Shown: positions 24,099-32,525 of the stretch, in pieces
Position numbering within the stretch: the first letter of the stretch is position 1
Layout of the letters: every line of letters starts with the position of its first letter
From: Erythrobacter sp. WG
GTDB taxonomy: Bacteria; Pseudomonadota; Alphaproteobacteria; Sphingomonadales; Sphingomonadaceae
DNA: 64,000 nucleotides
Assembly: GCF_026586795.1 (NCBI RefSeq)
Contig: NZ_JAPFGY010000001.1
Span: forward strand, 1 to 64,000
Reading direction: 5' to 3'
Notes under the pieces: generated by a model
Told to the model about the DNA's origin: nothing
Databases searched by the model: none
The model's input: the letters and a program-made list of their open reading frames with translations, nothing else
Position numbers and translations under genes: made by a program

Positions 24099-27000
24099 AT
24101 GTCGCAGTGGTCCCTTTCCAACTACTCTTTGGAAGACATCGACAATCTGCGCACTAGTGGTCAGTTCGACGAGCAGTGGTATCTGCAGGAATATCCGGAT
24201 GTTGGAATGGTCGGCATCGATCCGGCCCTTCATTATCTCTGGATCGGTCGGCACCTGGGCAGGTATCCACGCTCGCCCATATTGATCTCGGATCCAGCGC
24301 CTACGGCGGTAACATCTGATCGGCAGGCAACCTTCCGGCTTGACCGCGCATCGCCGATTGCGCCGGGTGAGGACTGGCTAGTCTTCGTGGCGTATAGCGG
24401 TGACGGGACACTCAGCGACTGCCAAAGGCACCAAATCCGAAGTTTTGCAGACGCCGGTTATGCCGTCGCGCTGGTCGTAAACACCGACAGCTTTAGCGAC
24501 ATGGTCGATCCGCGCTGCGATGCAGCCCGGATTGTCATAGTTCGTGAGAACATCGGCTTCGACTTCGGCGCTTGGCGGCATGCTATCGAATTGCTGGGCG
24601 GCCTATCACTTGCTCGCTCCGTCTCCTTCACCAACGACAGCATTCTCCCCGCGCACGAAGATCAAGCTGCGATCGAGCTTCTTCGAAAAAGGATAGCCGA
24701 ATCTAGCCTCGACGTGGCGTTCCTGACACGAAACTTGGAAGTTCGTCCGCATTGCCAGTCCTTCTTCTTTACGTTCAGTGCGCAGGCGCTGGCGAAAAAA
24801 GCGCTCGACGTTATGATCGACGTACCACTCTACTTGAATAAAGACGATCTGATCTACAGTGTTGAAGTGCACTTATCAGATCGATTTCAAGACGCTGGCT
24901 TCTCAACCGGACCGATTTTTGATCTTCCTGTAGAAGAAAATCCGACGATTCACTATTGGGAGCAACTTCTCGATCTGGGGTTTCCATACATCAAGGTCCA
25001 GCTGATCACGGCTGGTATAGTGGACATCGATGATGCGCGCATTGCGTATCGCCTGACACCTAGAGTCCATGAGATGCTGAGGGACCACTGCGCCCGGCGG
25101 ATCAGCGTGCCCAAGACCCGAAACGTCATTCATGGCGGCGGTCCGCGGGCGGCTATGCCTATCGCTGGCTTGTTCAACGAATACGGTGCCCAGCAGGCCG
25201 CCAATCCGGCAGCTTCCTTGTTCCCGACGATCAAGGTTCCACTTTCCGGGCTGCTGGAGACGCCGCGGCGAATGCCGAGAGTGTTGGCCATCGTTCACGG
25301 ATACTATACAGATCTTCTGCCGCAGATATTCAGCCAAATCGCGGGTCTCGGCATTGACGCGCGGGTGATCGTCACCACTGACACCACGGAAAAAGTGGCG
25401 CTCAGCGATGCCATTCTTGCTGACCATGGGCTGAATGGCCGTGCCGTGCTGTGTCAGAACCGCGGACGTGATGTAGCACCTTTCCTGATCGAGGGAGCGA
25501 AACATCTAGATGACGCTGAATTGATATTGCACCTCCACACGAAGAAATCTCCCCATGACAGCATCTACTCTGGCTGGGGTGAGTTTCTACGCGCAAATTT
25601 GATTGGCTCACGTGATATTGCTTTGTCGATTTTTGACATCTTTGAGAAGTCCAATGTCGGACTTGTCTACTCGGATCATTTTCCACCTGTTCTTGATCTC
25701 CGCAACTGGGGCTTCGATTTCGATCACGCCGCAGCTCTGCTCGCTCGCATCGGATGCAAGATCTCGTCGGATACGCCGCTTGAATTTCCGACGAGCACGA
25801 TGTTTTGGGCGCGTCGCGAAGCCATCGAGCCACTGTTCAACCTGGGCCTCACCTACGAGGATTTCGAGCCGGAAGCCGGTCAGATCGACGGCACCTTGGC
25901 TCACGCAATCGAGCGGTCTTTACTCTACATCTGTGAACATCAGGGGTTTGGCCACGCCAAGATCACGTGCTTGGATGCACCAACCGATGCAGGTGCCCCT
26001 TTGATGCGGCTGCGCGCCGACTCGATAGCCTACGCACTGGATCGACCCACGCCGCGATTGAATGGAGGCCTGACGTTGCGCAGCGATTTTTACAATAGCG
26101 TTCCCGAAATCTATCCTGTCGGCGTGGCGTCGAGTTCCAGCAAGCGGCGGCGTCTCAACGCCATCCTGCCGACCATGCAGCCTGAGAAGATTTACGGTGG
26201 CATCACAACGGCTCTCACCGTAATTCGTCAGATTGCCGATCAGATGGGCGGTGACATAGACTTGCGAGTGCTGATCACGTCAGACTCCGTGGATCCGCCT
26301 TCGGTCCAGGCGCTAACAACACGTCTCGGGCGCCCCTTCGCCCAAGCCAATCCGCACGACGATGTCGCGGGTTGTTCGATAGTCGGTGTCGCCCATGCGC
26401 AACATCTCCCTATAAGCCTCCGCGCGACCGACATGTACATCTCAACCGCCTGGTGGACGGCTGATCTCGGCTTTCGACTTCTGGATGAGCAGAGAAGAAT
26501 TTTTGGCTCCAACCCCCTGATGGCCTATATCATTCAAGATTTCGAACCCGGCTTCTACAACTGGTCGAACCATTACGCTCTAGCGGAGGCGACTTATCGC
26601 CGCCCAGACGACACGCTGGCTATCATCAACTCGGAAGAGTTGGCGGGCTACATGAAGGCTCGATACCGTTTCCATGCACAACATTATGTAGGCTACGAGC
26701 TGCACCCCGTCCTGAACAGCCTGATCGCTCCCACCCGGCCAGAGAAGTTGATCCTTGCCTACGGTCGCCCAACGGTGAACCGCAATTGCTTTGAACTGCT
26801 CTGCGAAGGCCTTCGCATTTGGCAGGGGCGCAACCCGCGGGCCAACAGCCAGTACGACATCGTCTTCGCGGGAGAGGCCTTCGATGGTGGCCGGTTGGCA
26901 GGCCTCGATAACGCCCGCAATGTCGGCAAGATGACGATTGAGGAATATGCCGAGATGCTGAACCGCGCCTGCGCAGGTATCTCACTTATGGTTAGTCCTC

Positions 27001-27278
27001 ATCCAAGCTATCCACCGCTGGAAATGGCAAGCGCCGGGTGTATGACCGTGACGAACAGCTATGAGGGCAAGGATTTGACGCTCCGTTCTGATCGCTTCGT
27101 CAGCCTCAGCGCGATGACTCCAACAGCACTGGCAGACGCATTAGACACAGCGATCTCGCGGGTGGATTTTGCTACTGCCAAGCCCGTGCATAAAGTGCGA
27201 GACCTGCCGATAGATATGACGCCAGGCGACTATGCCGCACTGGCCGACTTGATGCTGTCCCGAGCGGGGCGCTCGTAG
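24099..27278 (+). CDS. Large multi-domain rhamnosyltransferase-like protein (RgpF-type domains plus WsaF-type GT)
   Basis: A 1059-residue protein. An N-terminal module (residues ~22-60, YLQEYPDV-x6-DPALHY) matches the C-terminal end of the preceding protein. Two rhamnan-synthesis F-like regions follow: residues ~90-330 (VVNTDSFSDMVDP, ENIGFDFGAWRHAI) and ~395-660 (QNRGRDVAPFLIEG, LHLHTKKSPHD). The C-terminal ~380 residues resemble WsaF-type rhamnosyltransferases (ILPTMQPEKIYGGITTAL, YIIQDFEPGFYNWS, SPHPSYPPLEMASAGC). It likely builds a rhamnose-containing chain from dTDP-rhamnose (rmlACDB lies 5 kb away). ATG 24099 follows GAGGA. Lower GC than the core genes suggests acquisition. Confidence 0.82.
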   Translation: MSQWSLSNYSLEDIDNLRTSGQFDEQWYLQEYPDVGMVGIDPALHYLWIGRHLGRYPRSPILISDPAPTAVTSDRQATFRLDRASPIAPGEDWLVFVAYSGDGTLSDCQRHQIRSFADAGYAVALVVNTDSFSDMVDPRCDAARIVIVRENIGFDFGAWRHAIELLGGLSLARSVSFTNDSILPAHEDQAAIELLRKRIAESSLDVAFLTRNLEVRPHCQSFFFTFSAQALAKKALDVMIDVPLYLNKDDLIYSVEVHLSDRFQDAGFSTGPIFDLPVEENPTIHYWEQLLDLGFPYIKVQLITAGIVDIDDARIAYRLTPRVHEMLRDHCARRISVPKTRNVIHGGGPRAAMPIAGLFNEYGAQQAANPAASLFPTIKVPLSGLLETPRRMPRVLAIVHGYYTDLLPQIFSQIAGLGIDARVIVTTDTTEKVALSDAILADHGLNGRAVLCQNRGRDVAPFLIEGAKHLDDAELILHLHTKKSPHDSIYSGWGEFLRANLIGSRDIALSIFDIFEKSNVGLVYSDHFPPVLDLRNWGFDFDHAAALLARIGCKISSDTPLEFPTSTMFWARREAIEPLFNLGLTYEDFEPEAGQIDGTLAHAIERSLLYICEHQGFGHAKITCLDAPTDAGAPLMRLRADSIAYALDRPTPRLNGGLTLRSDFYNSVPEIYPVGVASSSSKRRRLNAILPTMQPEKIYGGITTALTVIRQIADQMGGDIDLRVLITSDSVDPPSVQALTTRLGRPFAQANPHDDVAGCSIVGVAHAQHLPISLRATDMYISTAWWTADLGFRLLDEQRRIFGSNPLMAYIIQDFEPGFYNWSNHYALAEATYRRPDDTLAIINSEELAGYMKARYRFHAQHYVGYELHPVLNSLIAPTRPEKLILAYGRPTVNRNCFELLCEGLRIWQGRNPRANSQYDIVFAGEAFDGGRLAGLDNARNVGKMTIEEYAEMLNRACAGISLMVSPHPSYPPLEMASAGCMTVTNSYEGKDLTLRSDRFVSLSAMTPTALADALDTAISRVDFATAKPVHKVRDLPIDMTPGDYAALADLMLSRAGRS

Positions 27279-27288
27279 CGATCGGGAA

Positions 27289-27296
27289 GGTTAAGG
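27289..27296 (+). repeat. Left copy of 8-bp target-site duplication
   Basis: GGTTAAGG occurs here directly outside the left inverted repeat, and again at 28692-28699 directly outside the right one. Eight base pairs is the duplication length produced by IS66-family elements. Confidence 0.8.
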
Positions 27297-27386
27297 GTAA
27301 GCGATGTTCTGAGCCCACCTTGCGCGGGTGATGCGGAGCGCCGAGTGTCCGCGCCCTGATTGTCGAGGGGCGCTGGTGCTATGACG

Positions 27387-27482
27387 ATGTCATGTGATGA
27401 TGCTGGTAGCAGCGGTGTACGGCGCTTTGAGGTCTTCACCGGTGTCGGCAAGCGCCGGGACTGGCCGCCTAAGGTGAAGGCT
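27387..27482 (+). pseudogene. tnpA: 5' remnant of IS66-family tnpA
   Basis: The frame from ATG 27387 reads MSCDDAGSSGVRRFEVFTG and continues VGKRRDWPPKVKAG. The RRFEVFTG-x-G-x-RRDW block is the N terminus of IS66 accessory protein TnpA. Similarity stops near 27482, where IS3-type sequence begins, and a stop codon follows at 27495. About 32 codons survive of roughly 130. Confidence 0.72.
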
Positions 27483-27546
27483 GGTCTGAGCCCCTAGATT
27501 TCCTCCAGCGATGAGTAGAGTCCGGCCCTGAGAAGGAGACGGACGG

Positions 27547-27790
27547 ATGAAGCGGAGCAGGTTCAGCGAGGAGCAGATCATCGCTGTTTCGAAGGAGCAG
27601 GAAGCGGGGATGCCGTCGTCACGGGATCAGCTCGGCGACCTTCTACAAGTGGAAGTCGAAGTATGGCGGGCTGGAAGTGTCGGATGCCCGGCGGTTGCGC
27701 CAGCTGGAGCAGGAGAACGAGCGGCTAAAGAAGCTGCTGGCGGACTCGATGCTCGACAGCGCCATGCTCAAGTAGATCAGCGCAAAACAT
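27547..27790 (+). pseudogene. IS3-family transposase OrfA, frameshifted
   Basis: From ATG 27547 the frame starts as a typical IS3 OrfA (MKRSRFSEEQIIAVSKEQEA, then GMP). After about 27615 a small deletion shifts the frame. The rest of the family pattern continues in another frame (ISSATFYKWKSKYGGLE, then VSDARRLRQLEQENERLKK), ending at a premature TAG after DSAMLK, where an active element usually continues. OrfA would normally supply the helix-turn-helix and leucine zipper. This copy is non-functional. Confidence 0.85.
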
Positions 27791-27806
27791 TCTAGCGCCC
27801 CGTGCC

Positions 27807-28630
27807 ATGCGGCAGGCGGTGGCTCATCTCCAGGAGGTCTTCGAGGTGAGTCAGCGTCGTGCCTGCGCGGTGCTGGGCGCGGACCGGACCATGGTGCGTT
27901 ACGTCAGTCGTCGGCCAGACGATGCGAAGGCCCGCGAGCGCATCAGGGAGCTGGCCAGCCAGCGTCGCCGGTTCGGCTACCGGCGGCTGCACTGGCTGCT
28001 ATGCCGGGAAGGCTGCGCAATGAACCACAAGAAGTTCCGACGGCTCTATCGAGAGGAGCGGCTGCAGGTGCGCCGTCGTGGTGGTCGCAAGCGGGCGTTG
28101 GGCACGCGGGCACCGAGACGGTCCCACAGGGACCCAACCAGCGCTGGAGCCTCGACTTCCTATCCGATGCCTTCGCCTGTGGCAGACGGTTCCGGATCTT
28201 CGCCGTGGTCGATAATTACAGCCCGGGGTGCGTGCGCCTGATCGCCGACACGTCGATCTCTGGCGCGCGGGTCGGGCGTGAGCTTGATGCTGCAGTCTTC
28301 GAGCGGATGGCGCGGCCCCATACTATCGTCAGCGACAACGGCACCGAACTGACCAGCATGGCGATCCTGCGGTGGTCGAAGGAGCGCAATGTCGAGTGGC
28401 ACTACATCGCGCCAGGCAAGCCCTACCAGAACGGGTTCATCGAGAGCTTCAACGCGCGGCTCAGGGACGAGTTCTTGAACGAGACCATCTTCACCAGCCT
28501 GGCTCATGCCCGCCAGGAGCTGGAAGCCTGGCGGCATGACTACAACCAATTCCGCCCCCACTCGAGCCTCGGGCACAGAACTCCGACCGAGATGGGGTCG
28601 GGATCAACCGGCAAACCGTATTGGGGGCAC
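27807..28630 (+). pseudogene. IS3-family transposase OrfB, frameshifted
   Basis: The N-terminal part reads in frame from 27807 (MRQAVAHLQEVFEVSQRRAC ... RRRGGRKRALGTRAP). A frameshift near 28115-28130 moves the rest to another frame (PNQRWSLDFLSDAF onward). All DDE landmarks remain across the two frames: Asp in SLDFLSD, Asp in VSDNGTE and Glu in FIESFNARLRDE. The C-terminal HSSLGHRTPTEM region is present, but after about 28627 the frame runs into IS66-like sequence. Not functional as written. Confidence 0.88.
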
Positions 28631-28678
28631 CCAGCATCCCGCATCGACGAGCTCCTGCCGCACGCCCACGTGGCCTGA
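28631..28678 (+). pseudogene. tnpC: 3' remnant of IS66-family tnpC
   Basis: The last 15 codons before the right inverted repeat read ASRIDELLPHAHVA. IS66 TnpC proteins commonly end with an RIDELLPW-type tail just inside the right end. The reading frame of the IS3 orfB runs straight into this tail, hiding the junction. Confidence 0.55.
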
Positions 28679-28691
28679 AAACATCGCTTAC

Positions 28692-28699
28692 GGTTAAGG
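28692..28699 (+). repeat. Right copy of 8-bp target-site duplication
   Basis: GGTTAAGG repeats the bases at 27289-27296 and abuts the right inverted repeat, marking the outer IS66-type insertion. Confidence 0.8.
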
Positions 28700-28757
28700 T
28701 GAGTTGCAAGAGCCCGAAAACCGCATCTAAGTGCTCGCCTTTTTCCTAATCTGGGTG

Positions 28758-28763
28758 TATAAT
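28758..28763 (+). promoter_or_regulatory. Possible -10 box for the PhyH gene
   Basis: A perfect TATAAT lies 28 bases before the ATG at 28792, in the short gap after the insertion relic. No good -35 hexamer is seen 16-18 bases upstream, so this is tentative. Confidence 0.35.
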
Positions 28764-28791
28764 CCGGGGCGGGTTTTGCGGAGCAAATTTC

Positions 28792-29781
28792 ATGGCCATT
28801 GCCAGCGCTGTATCGATCGAAACTCCGGATAGTGGGGCGCCGACCCCGCTGCCGATCGGGCCTGAAACCCCCGAGTGGTACGGCAGCAACCGCATTTCCA
28901 ATGATCTCAAGCAACAGTGGATCGATCAAGGCTTCTCGGTGATCCGGAGCGCCTATACGCCGGATCAGATTGCCGCCTACAACGACATAGTTGCGCAAGT
29001 TCGAAAAGAGTTTGATACCGGTGCCGATGAGTTCGGTTTTGGAGACCGCATCGGTCAGCTCCATCAGCGGCACCCGGAGCTTCTCGAGCTCGCCGCCACC
29101 CCTGCAATTCTCGACTTCCTTCGCTGGGCACTCGATGATGAGCCAGTTGTTTTTGGCTCCCTCAATTTCGAGCGTGGCACGGAACAGGAAGCTCACATCG
29201 ACGCCATTTTCTTCTGGCCTGAACCCACCTACTCCATGGCCGGCTGCTGGGTCGCGCTCGAAGATATATCAATCGATGCAGGACCCCTCTTCTATGTTCC
29301 ACAAAGTCACAAATGGCCTTTCTACCTGAGCGAACATGTCGCTTCCGGCGATCCACGGCTCGCAGAAATGCGCCAGTTTTATGCTAAGACCGAAGATTCA
29401 AGTGCGGAGAAGCAGAAGTTCGTCGGGGAAATGGGGCTTGCTTGGACGGATTGCTTCCTGAAGCTGGAAAGCGACATGCGAACTGAGCGTAAGGTTCTTT
29501 CTCTCAAGGCGGGCGATGTCGTGTTCTGGCACTCGTTGCTCGCACATGGCGGAAGCCCGCGCATCGACCCGGAGCTGAGCCGGAAGAGCGCCGTGTTCCA
29601 CTTCATAGGACGGAACACGAAGCTTTACACTTTCGAGCAGTTCATGCTGCACGACCGTGCTGCTCTCTCTTCCCAGGAGCCGCAACCCATGGACCTGCGG
29701 AACTACAAGGGTCTGATTGAGTATATGCGGTACAATCATTTCGTCACGCACACGCCAGAACCCGTGATCAATCCTCTCTAG
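28792..29781 (+). CDS. Phytanoyl-CoA dioxygenase (PhyH) family protein, capsule-locus copy 2
   Basis: A 329-residue Fe(II)/2-oxoglutarate oxygenase. His135 and Asp137 (AHIDAIFFW), His252 (LAHGGSPR) and Arg264 form the metal and cosubstrate site. The core LEDISIDAGPLFYVPQSHKWP parallels the copy at 18344, so the two are likely paralogues with related substrates. It sits convergent to kpsT and just beyond the insertion relic, in lower-GC sequence. Its position at the edge of the rhamnosyltransferase/exporter region supports a role in modifying capsule sugars or their anchors. Substrate unknown. Confidence 0.82.
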   Translation: MAIASAVSIETPDSGAPTPLPIGPETPEWYGSNRISNDLKQQWIDQGFSVIRSAYTPDQIAAYNDIVAQVRKEFDTGADEFGFGDRIGQLHQRHPELLELAATPAILDFLRWALDDEPVVFGSLNFERGTEQEAHIDAIFFWPEPTYSMAGCWVALEDISIDAGPLFYVPQSHKWPFYLSEHVASGDPRLAEMRQFYAKTEDSSAEKQKFVGEMGLAWTDCFLKLESDMRTERKVLSLKAGDVVFWHSLLAHGGSPRIDPELSRKSAVFHFIGRNTKLYTFEQFMLHDRAALSSQEPQPMDLRNYKGLIEYMRYNHFVTHTPEPVINPL

Positions 29782-29806
29782 AACGAGACTTCGTCCGGCT
29801 TCGGGA

Positions 29807-30454
29807 TCACAGGGACTCGTAAACCGCCACCGCGTCATCGACGTTGTTGTAGATGGTGGCTCTCCCGTCATGCAGCACAACCGCCCGGTCGCAGACCGCA
29901 CTGACTGTTTGCATGTCATGGCTTGCGATGATCATCGCGCGATCGGCACGCTTCTCGAATAGCTCGGCGTGGCACTTTCGTTGAAAGTTCTGGTCACCCA
30001 CCAGGATGACCTCGTCGATAAGGTAGCAGTCGAACTCGATGGCGAGCGACAGCGCAAAGGCCAATCGAGCGCGCATCCCCGAGGAATAGGTCTTGACCGG
30101 CATCTTCAACGATGTGCCGAGCTCGGTAAAGTCCTCGACGAAGTCGCGCATCTCCGAGTAAGTGCGGCCATAGATGCGAGCGATGAACCGCGCGTTGTCG
30201 TAGCCGGTGAGGCTACCTTGGAAACCACCGTTGAAGCCGATCGGCCAACTGTTGGTCATTTTGCGGATGACCCGGCCGCTATCGGGCAACTCGACACCTC
30301 CGATCTGCTTGATCAGAGTTGACTTGCCGGCTCCATTGCGACCGAGCAAGGCGACCCGTTCGCCCTTCTGCACTGTCAGGTTTACTCCCTTCAGCACTTC
30401 CTTGCGGCCACTGCCGGCAGGGTAGCTCTTGCGCAGGTTCTCGCAGACGATCAT
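29807..30454 (-). CDS. kpsT: Capsule ABC transporter ATP-binding protein KpsT
   Basis: A 215-residue ATPase. Walker A is GRNGAGKST with Lys44, the signature region reads TYSSGMRARLAFALSL, and Walker B is CYLIDEVILVGD, a form characteristic of KpsT/CtrD/BexA polysaccharide exporters. It has no C-terminal carbohydrate-binding extension of the Wzt type. The ATG overlaps the kpsM stop codon as ATGA, so subunits are co-translated. With KpsM it powers transport of the lipid-linked chain across the inner membrane. Confidence 0.94.
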   Translation of the reverse strand: MIVCENLRKSYPAGSGRKEVLKGVNLTVQKGERVALLGRNGAGKSTLIKQIGGVELPDSGRVIRKMTNSWPIGFNGGFQGSLTGYDNARFIARIYGRTYSEMRDFVEDFTELGTSLKMPVKTYSSGMRARLAFALSLAIEFDCYLIDEVILVGDQNFQRKCHAELFEKRADRAMIIASHDMQTVSAVCDRAVVLHDGRATIYNNVDDAVAVYESL

Positions 30455-31233
30455 TCGACCACCAGTCGCCTGCGAACGATCCTGCAGAGGAGCAAGCCGA
30501 GTGCCGTCACGGGCAGGATGAACTTGAGCGGATAGAGATAATCGAATTGCGGATCGATCGATGGACCGAACAGCCCGTACCGCATCATCTCCATTCCATG
30601 GACGGGAGGCGAGTAGAGCACGACATTCGCGGCCGAACGTGACAGTGAACTGACCAGGAAGAACGTGCCCGAAAACGGGATCATTATATAGAGCGTTACA
30701 GGCGTGACTTTCTCGAGGACTTCGCTCATCTCGCTCAGCGGGGCCACAACCAGCGCAACGGAGAAGCAGAAGGCCGCATAGTAGAGGGCACCCAGGATGA
30801 TAAATCCTACATCGTAGGGCTGCGGGAACATGCCAAAGGCACCGAGCGCCAATCCGATCACCACATAAGCCATCATATGTCCGATCAGTTCGATCAGGAA
30901 GCGCACCAGCAGAATGTCGAGGACCTTGATCTGTCGATGGTACATGAAGCTTCCGTTTGCAGTGAAGCTCATGATCGACCGGGTGACGATGCTCCGAAAG
31001 AGCACGAGAGGAATGTAGCCGCTGACGGTGAACGCGATGATGTCCACACCAAATTCCAGCGGTCCCTTCTGAAATCGCCAGACCAGACCCACCAGCAGGG
31101 CGAACAAGATCGGTTCCACCATGATCCAGAGGAAGCCGATATTCTCTCGACCGAAACGCGTCGTAAGCTCGCGCAACATGAGGGCGCCGATGACGCGCAC
31201 CTGAATGTTCCAGCCTTCGCGCAGCGATGCCAT
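30451..31233 (-). CDS. kpsM: Capsule ABC transporter permease KpsM
   Basis: A 260-residue ABC-2-type permease with about six membrane helices. MLRELTTRFGRENIGFLWIM at the N terminus and the helices around residues 30-55, 65-85, 105-170 and 225-250 fit KpsM/CtrC/BexB. ATG 31233 was chosen because a GAGG site precedes it and it lies 4 bases after the kpsE stop; the longer frame runs back into kpsE. The order kpsE-kpsM-kpsT on one strand is that of a group 2/3 export operon. Confidence 0.93.
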   Translation of the reverse strand: MASLREGWNIQVRVIGALMLRELTTRFGRENIGFLWIMVEPILFALLVGLVWRFQKGPLEFGVDIIAFTVSGYIPLVLFRSIVTRSIMSFTANGSFMYHRQIKVLDILLVRFLIELIGHMMAYVVIGLALGAFGMFPQPYDVGFIILGALYYAAFCFSVALVVAPLSEMSEVLEKVTPVTLYIMIPFSGTFFLVSSLSRSAANVVLYSPPVHGMEMMRYGLFGPSIDPQFDYLYPLKFILPVTALGLLLCRIVRRRLVVE

Positions 31234-31237
31234 CGCC

Positions 31238-32365
31238 TCAGTCCTCAGGGGCGTGTTCGAGAATGCCGACGACGAACATCCAGATGATGAAGTAAAGGCA
31301 CAGCGCAAAGCCGAGGATGGTCAGCACCGTCTTCAGCGCCTTGGGGTATTCAGGCAGGTCGGGCACGTTCGGCTCGACCACGCGTTCGAGGTAGAACTGC
31401 TGCTTGAGTGCCTCAGTGCGGGCCTGCTCAAGCGAGGTCTGTGACAGCACCAGCAACTGCGAGGCCAATTCCTGCTCGATCTGGAGCGCCTCGTAATCGG
31501 GAAGCTTGCGGCTGATGGTGTTGGTCCCGCCGCCGACGAGGCGGGAGTTTTGCCGTTCGATCTCGCGGGTTAGCGATGCGATCTGCTCCCGCAGAACAGG
31601 GATTGACGGATGGTCGGGCGTCACTTGGCGTACCGTAGAAAGCTGGGCTTCAAGAGCCGCACGCTCGGTGATCAAGCGGTTGGCGATCTCGACCACCCCG
31701 GTTGCCTCCTTGAGCGGTTCGACAAGTCTAGCCTGGCTCCGGTAGTCCGAAACCGCCTTCAGCGCCTTGTTCACCCGCGTCTGCGCCTCGACAACACGGT
31801 TCTCTGCTTCCGAGATCGCCTTGTTTCGTGCGTTCTCATTGAGCTGATTGACCAGCGTCTCGCTCTGCTGGAGCAAATGCGCATTGATGGCGGCGGCATC
31901 CTTGGGCGAGAAGGCGATGGTGCGCAGTACCACCAGGCCTGTATCGTTGTCCCGGCTGATCTCGATCTTGGTGCGGTAATAGTCGAACAGGTCCTCGAAC
32001 GCGTTCTTTTCCCAGATGCGCGGGAAGCGCGAAAGTAAGTCGATGCCGGGATCGCCGTAGGCCTTCTTGATGTCGAGCTTCTTGTCGAGCGTCTCGAGCG
32101 CCGAGCGTGAACGTACGAAATCAATCACTTGGTTCGATTGCTCCTGCCCGCTCGACAGGCCAGTCGACTGGATCAGGTTCGCAAAGGAGGTGGTCTGCGC
32201 GGCGCGTTGATTCGGCGCCTTGATCACGAACCGGGACTCGGACACGTATTGGTCAGAGGCAATCCCGTAATAGTAGACGGCGCTGAGAAGTACGGGGAGA
32301 ATGACTCCCACCAGAAACCAGGAATTTTGGGCGAGTTTCTGACCGGCGTTGCGAAGGAAATTCAT
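31238..32365 (-). CDS. kpsE: Capsule export inner-membrane protein KpsE (BexC/CtrB family)
   Basis: A 375-residue polysaccharide co-polymerase-type protein. One membrane helix lies near residues 15-35, there is a large periplasmic part with a long coiled coil (about residues 165-320), and a second membrane helix lies near the C terminus ([20 protein letters not shown]). [13 protein letters not shown] follows the first helix, as in KpsE. It links KpsMT to the OPX channel. The start was set at ATG 32365; a GTG 54 bases upstream (32419) is an alternative. It heads the kpsEMT operon, divergent from rmlA. Confidence 0.9.
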   Translation of the reverse strand: MNFLRNAGQKLAQNSWFLVGVILPVLLSAVYYYGIASDQYVSESRFVIKAPNQRAAQTTSFANLIQSTGLSSGQEQSNQVIDFVRSRSALETLDKKLDIKKAYGDPGIDLLSRFPRIWEKNAFEDLFDYYRTKIEISRDNDTGLVVLRTIAFSPKDAAAINAHLLQQSETLVNQLNENARNKAISEAENRVVEAQTRVNKALKAVSDYRSQARLVEPLKEATGVVEIANRLITERAALEAQLSTVRQVTPDHPSIPVLREQIASLTREIERQNSRLVGGGTNTISRKLPDYEALQIEQELASQLLVLSQTSLEQARTEALKQQFYLERVVEPNVPDLPEYPKALKTVLTILGFALCLYFIIWMFVVGILEHAPED

Positions 32366-32525
32366 GCGCGCCCTATGGAGGCTTGTACCGTCCAGCGCTA
32401 GTCTAAATTGCTCACTCACAGAGCAGCGCTGCGCCTATCACTTTCCCGTTGACGCTAGCAGGCGGCGGTGCCATGGGCGCCCTCGGACCTCTGAGTCGGA
32501 GGCGATCAGGGGAATTCTTAGCATC

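Larger units (their letters stand above)
27484..28630 (+). mobile_element. Degenerate IS3-family element inside the IS66 relic
   Basis: This stretch holds IS3-type orfA and orfB in the usual order, both disrupted. Exact ends are uncertain because its terminal repeats are not clear. It replaces the central part of the IS66 element. Confidence 0.65.
27297..28691 (+). mobile_element. Nested insertion-element relic: IS66-type ends enclosing a broken IS3-family element
   Basis: Both ends carry matching inverted repeats: GTAAGCGATGTT at 27297-27308 and its exact complement at 28680-28691, with similarity over about 24 bases (27297-27320 against 28668-28691). They begin with GTAA, typical of IS66, and are flanked by an 8-bp direct repeat. 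Inside are the first codons of an IS66 tnpA, then an IS3-family orfA/orfB pair with frameshifts, then what looks like the last codons of an IS66 tnpC. The middle of the IS66 element is gone. The element lies between the rhamnosyltransferase gene and a PhyH gene and cannot encode an intact transposase. Confidence 0.8.

Noticed and set aside
27297..28691. A single ordinary IS3 element with an 8-bp target duplication
   Set aside because: IS3 elements usually give 3-5 bp duplications; GTAA-starting ends, tnpA N-terminal residues and an IS66-like tnpC tail fit a nested structure better.
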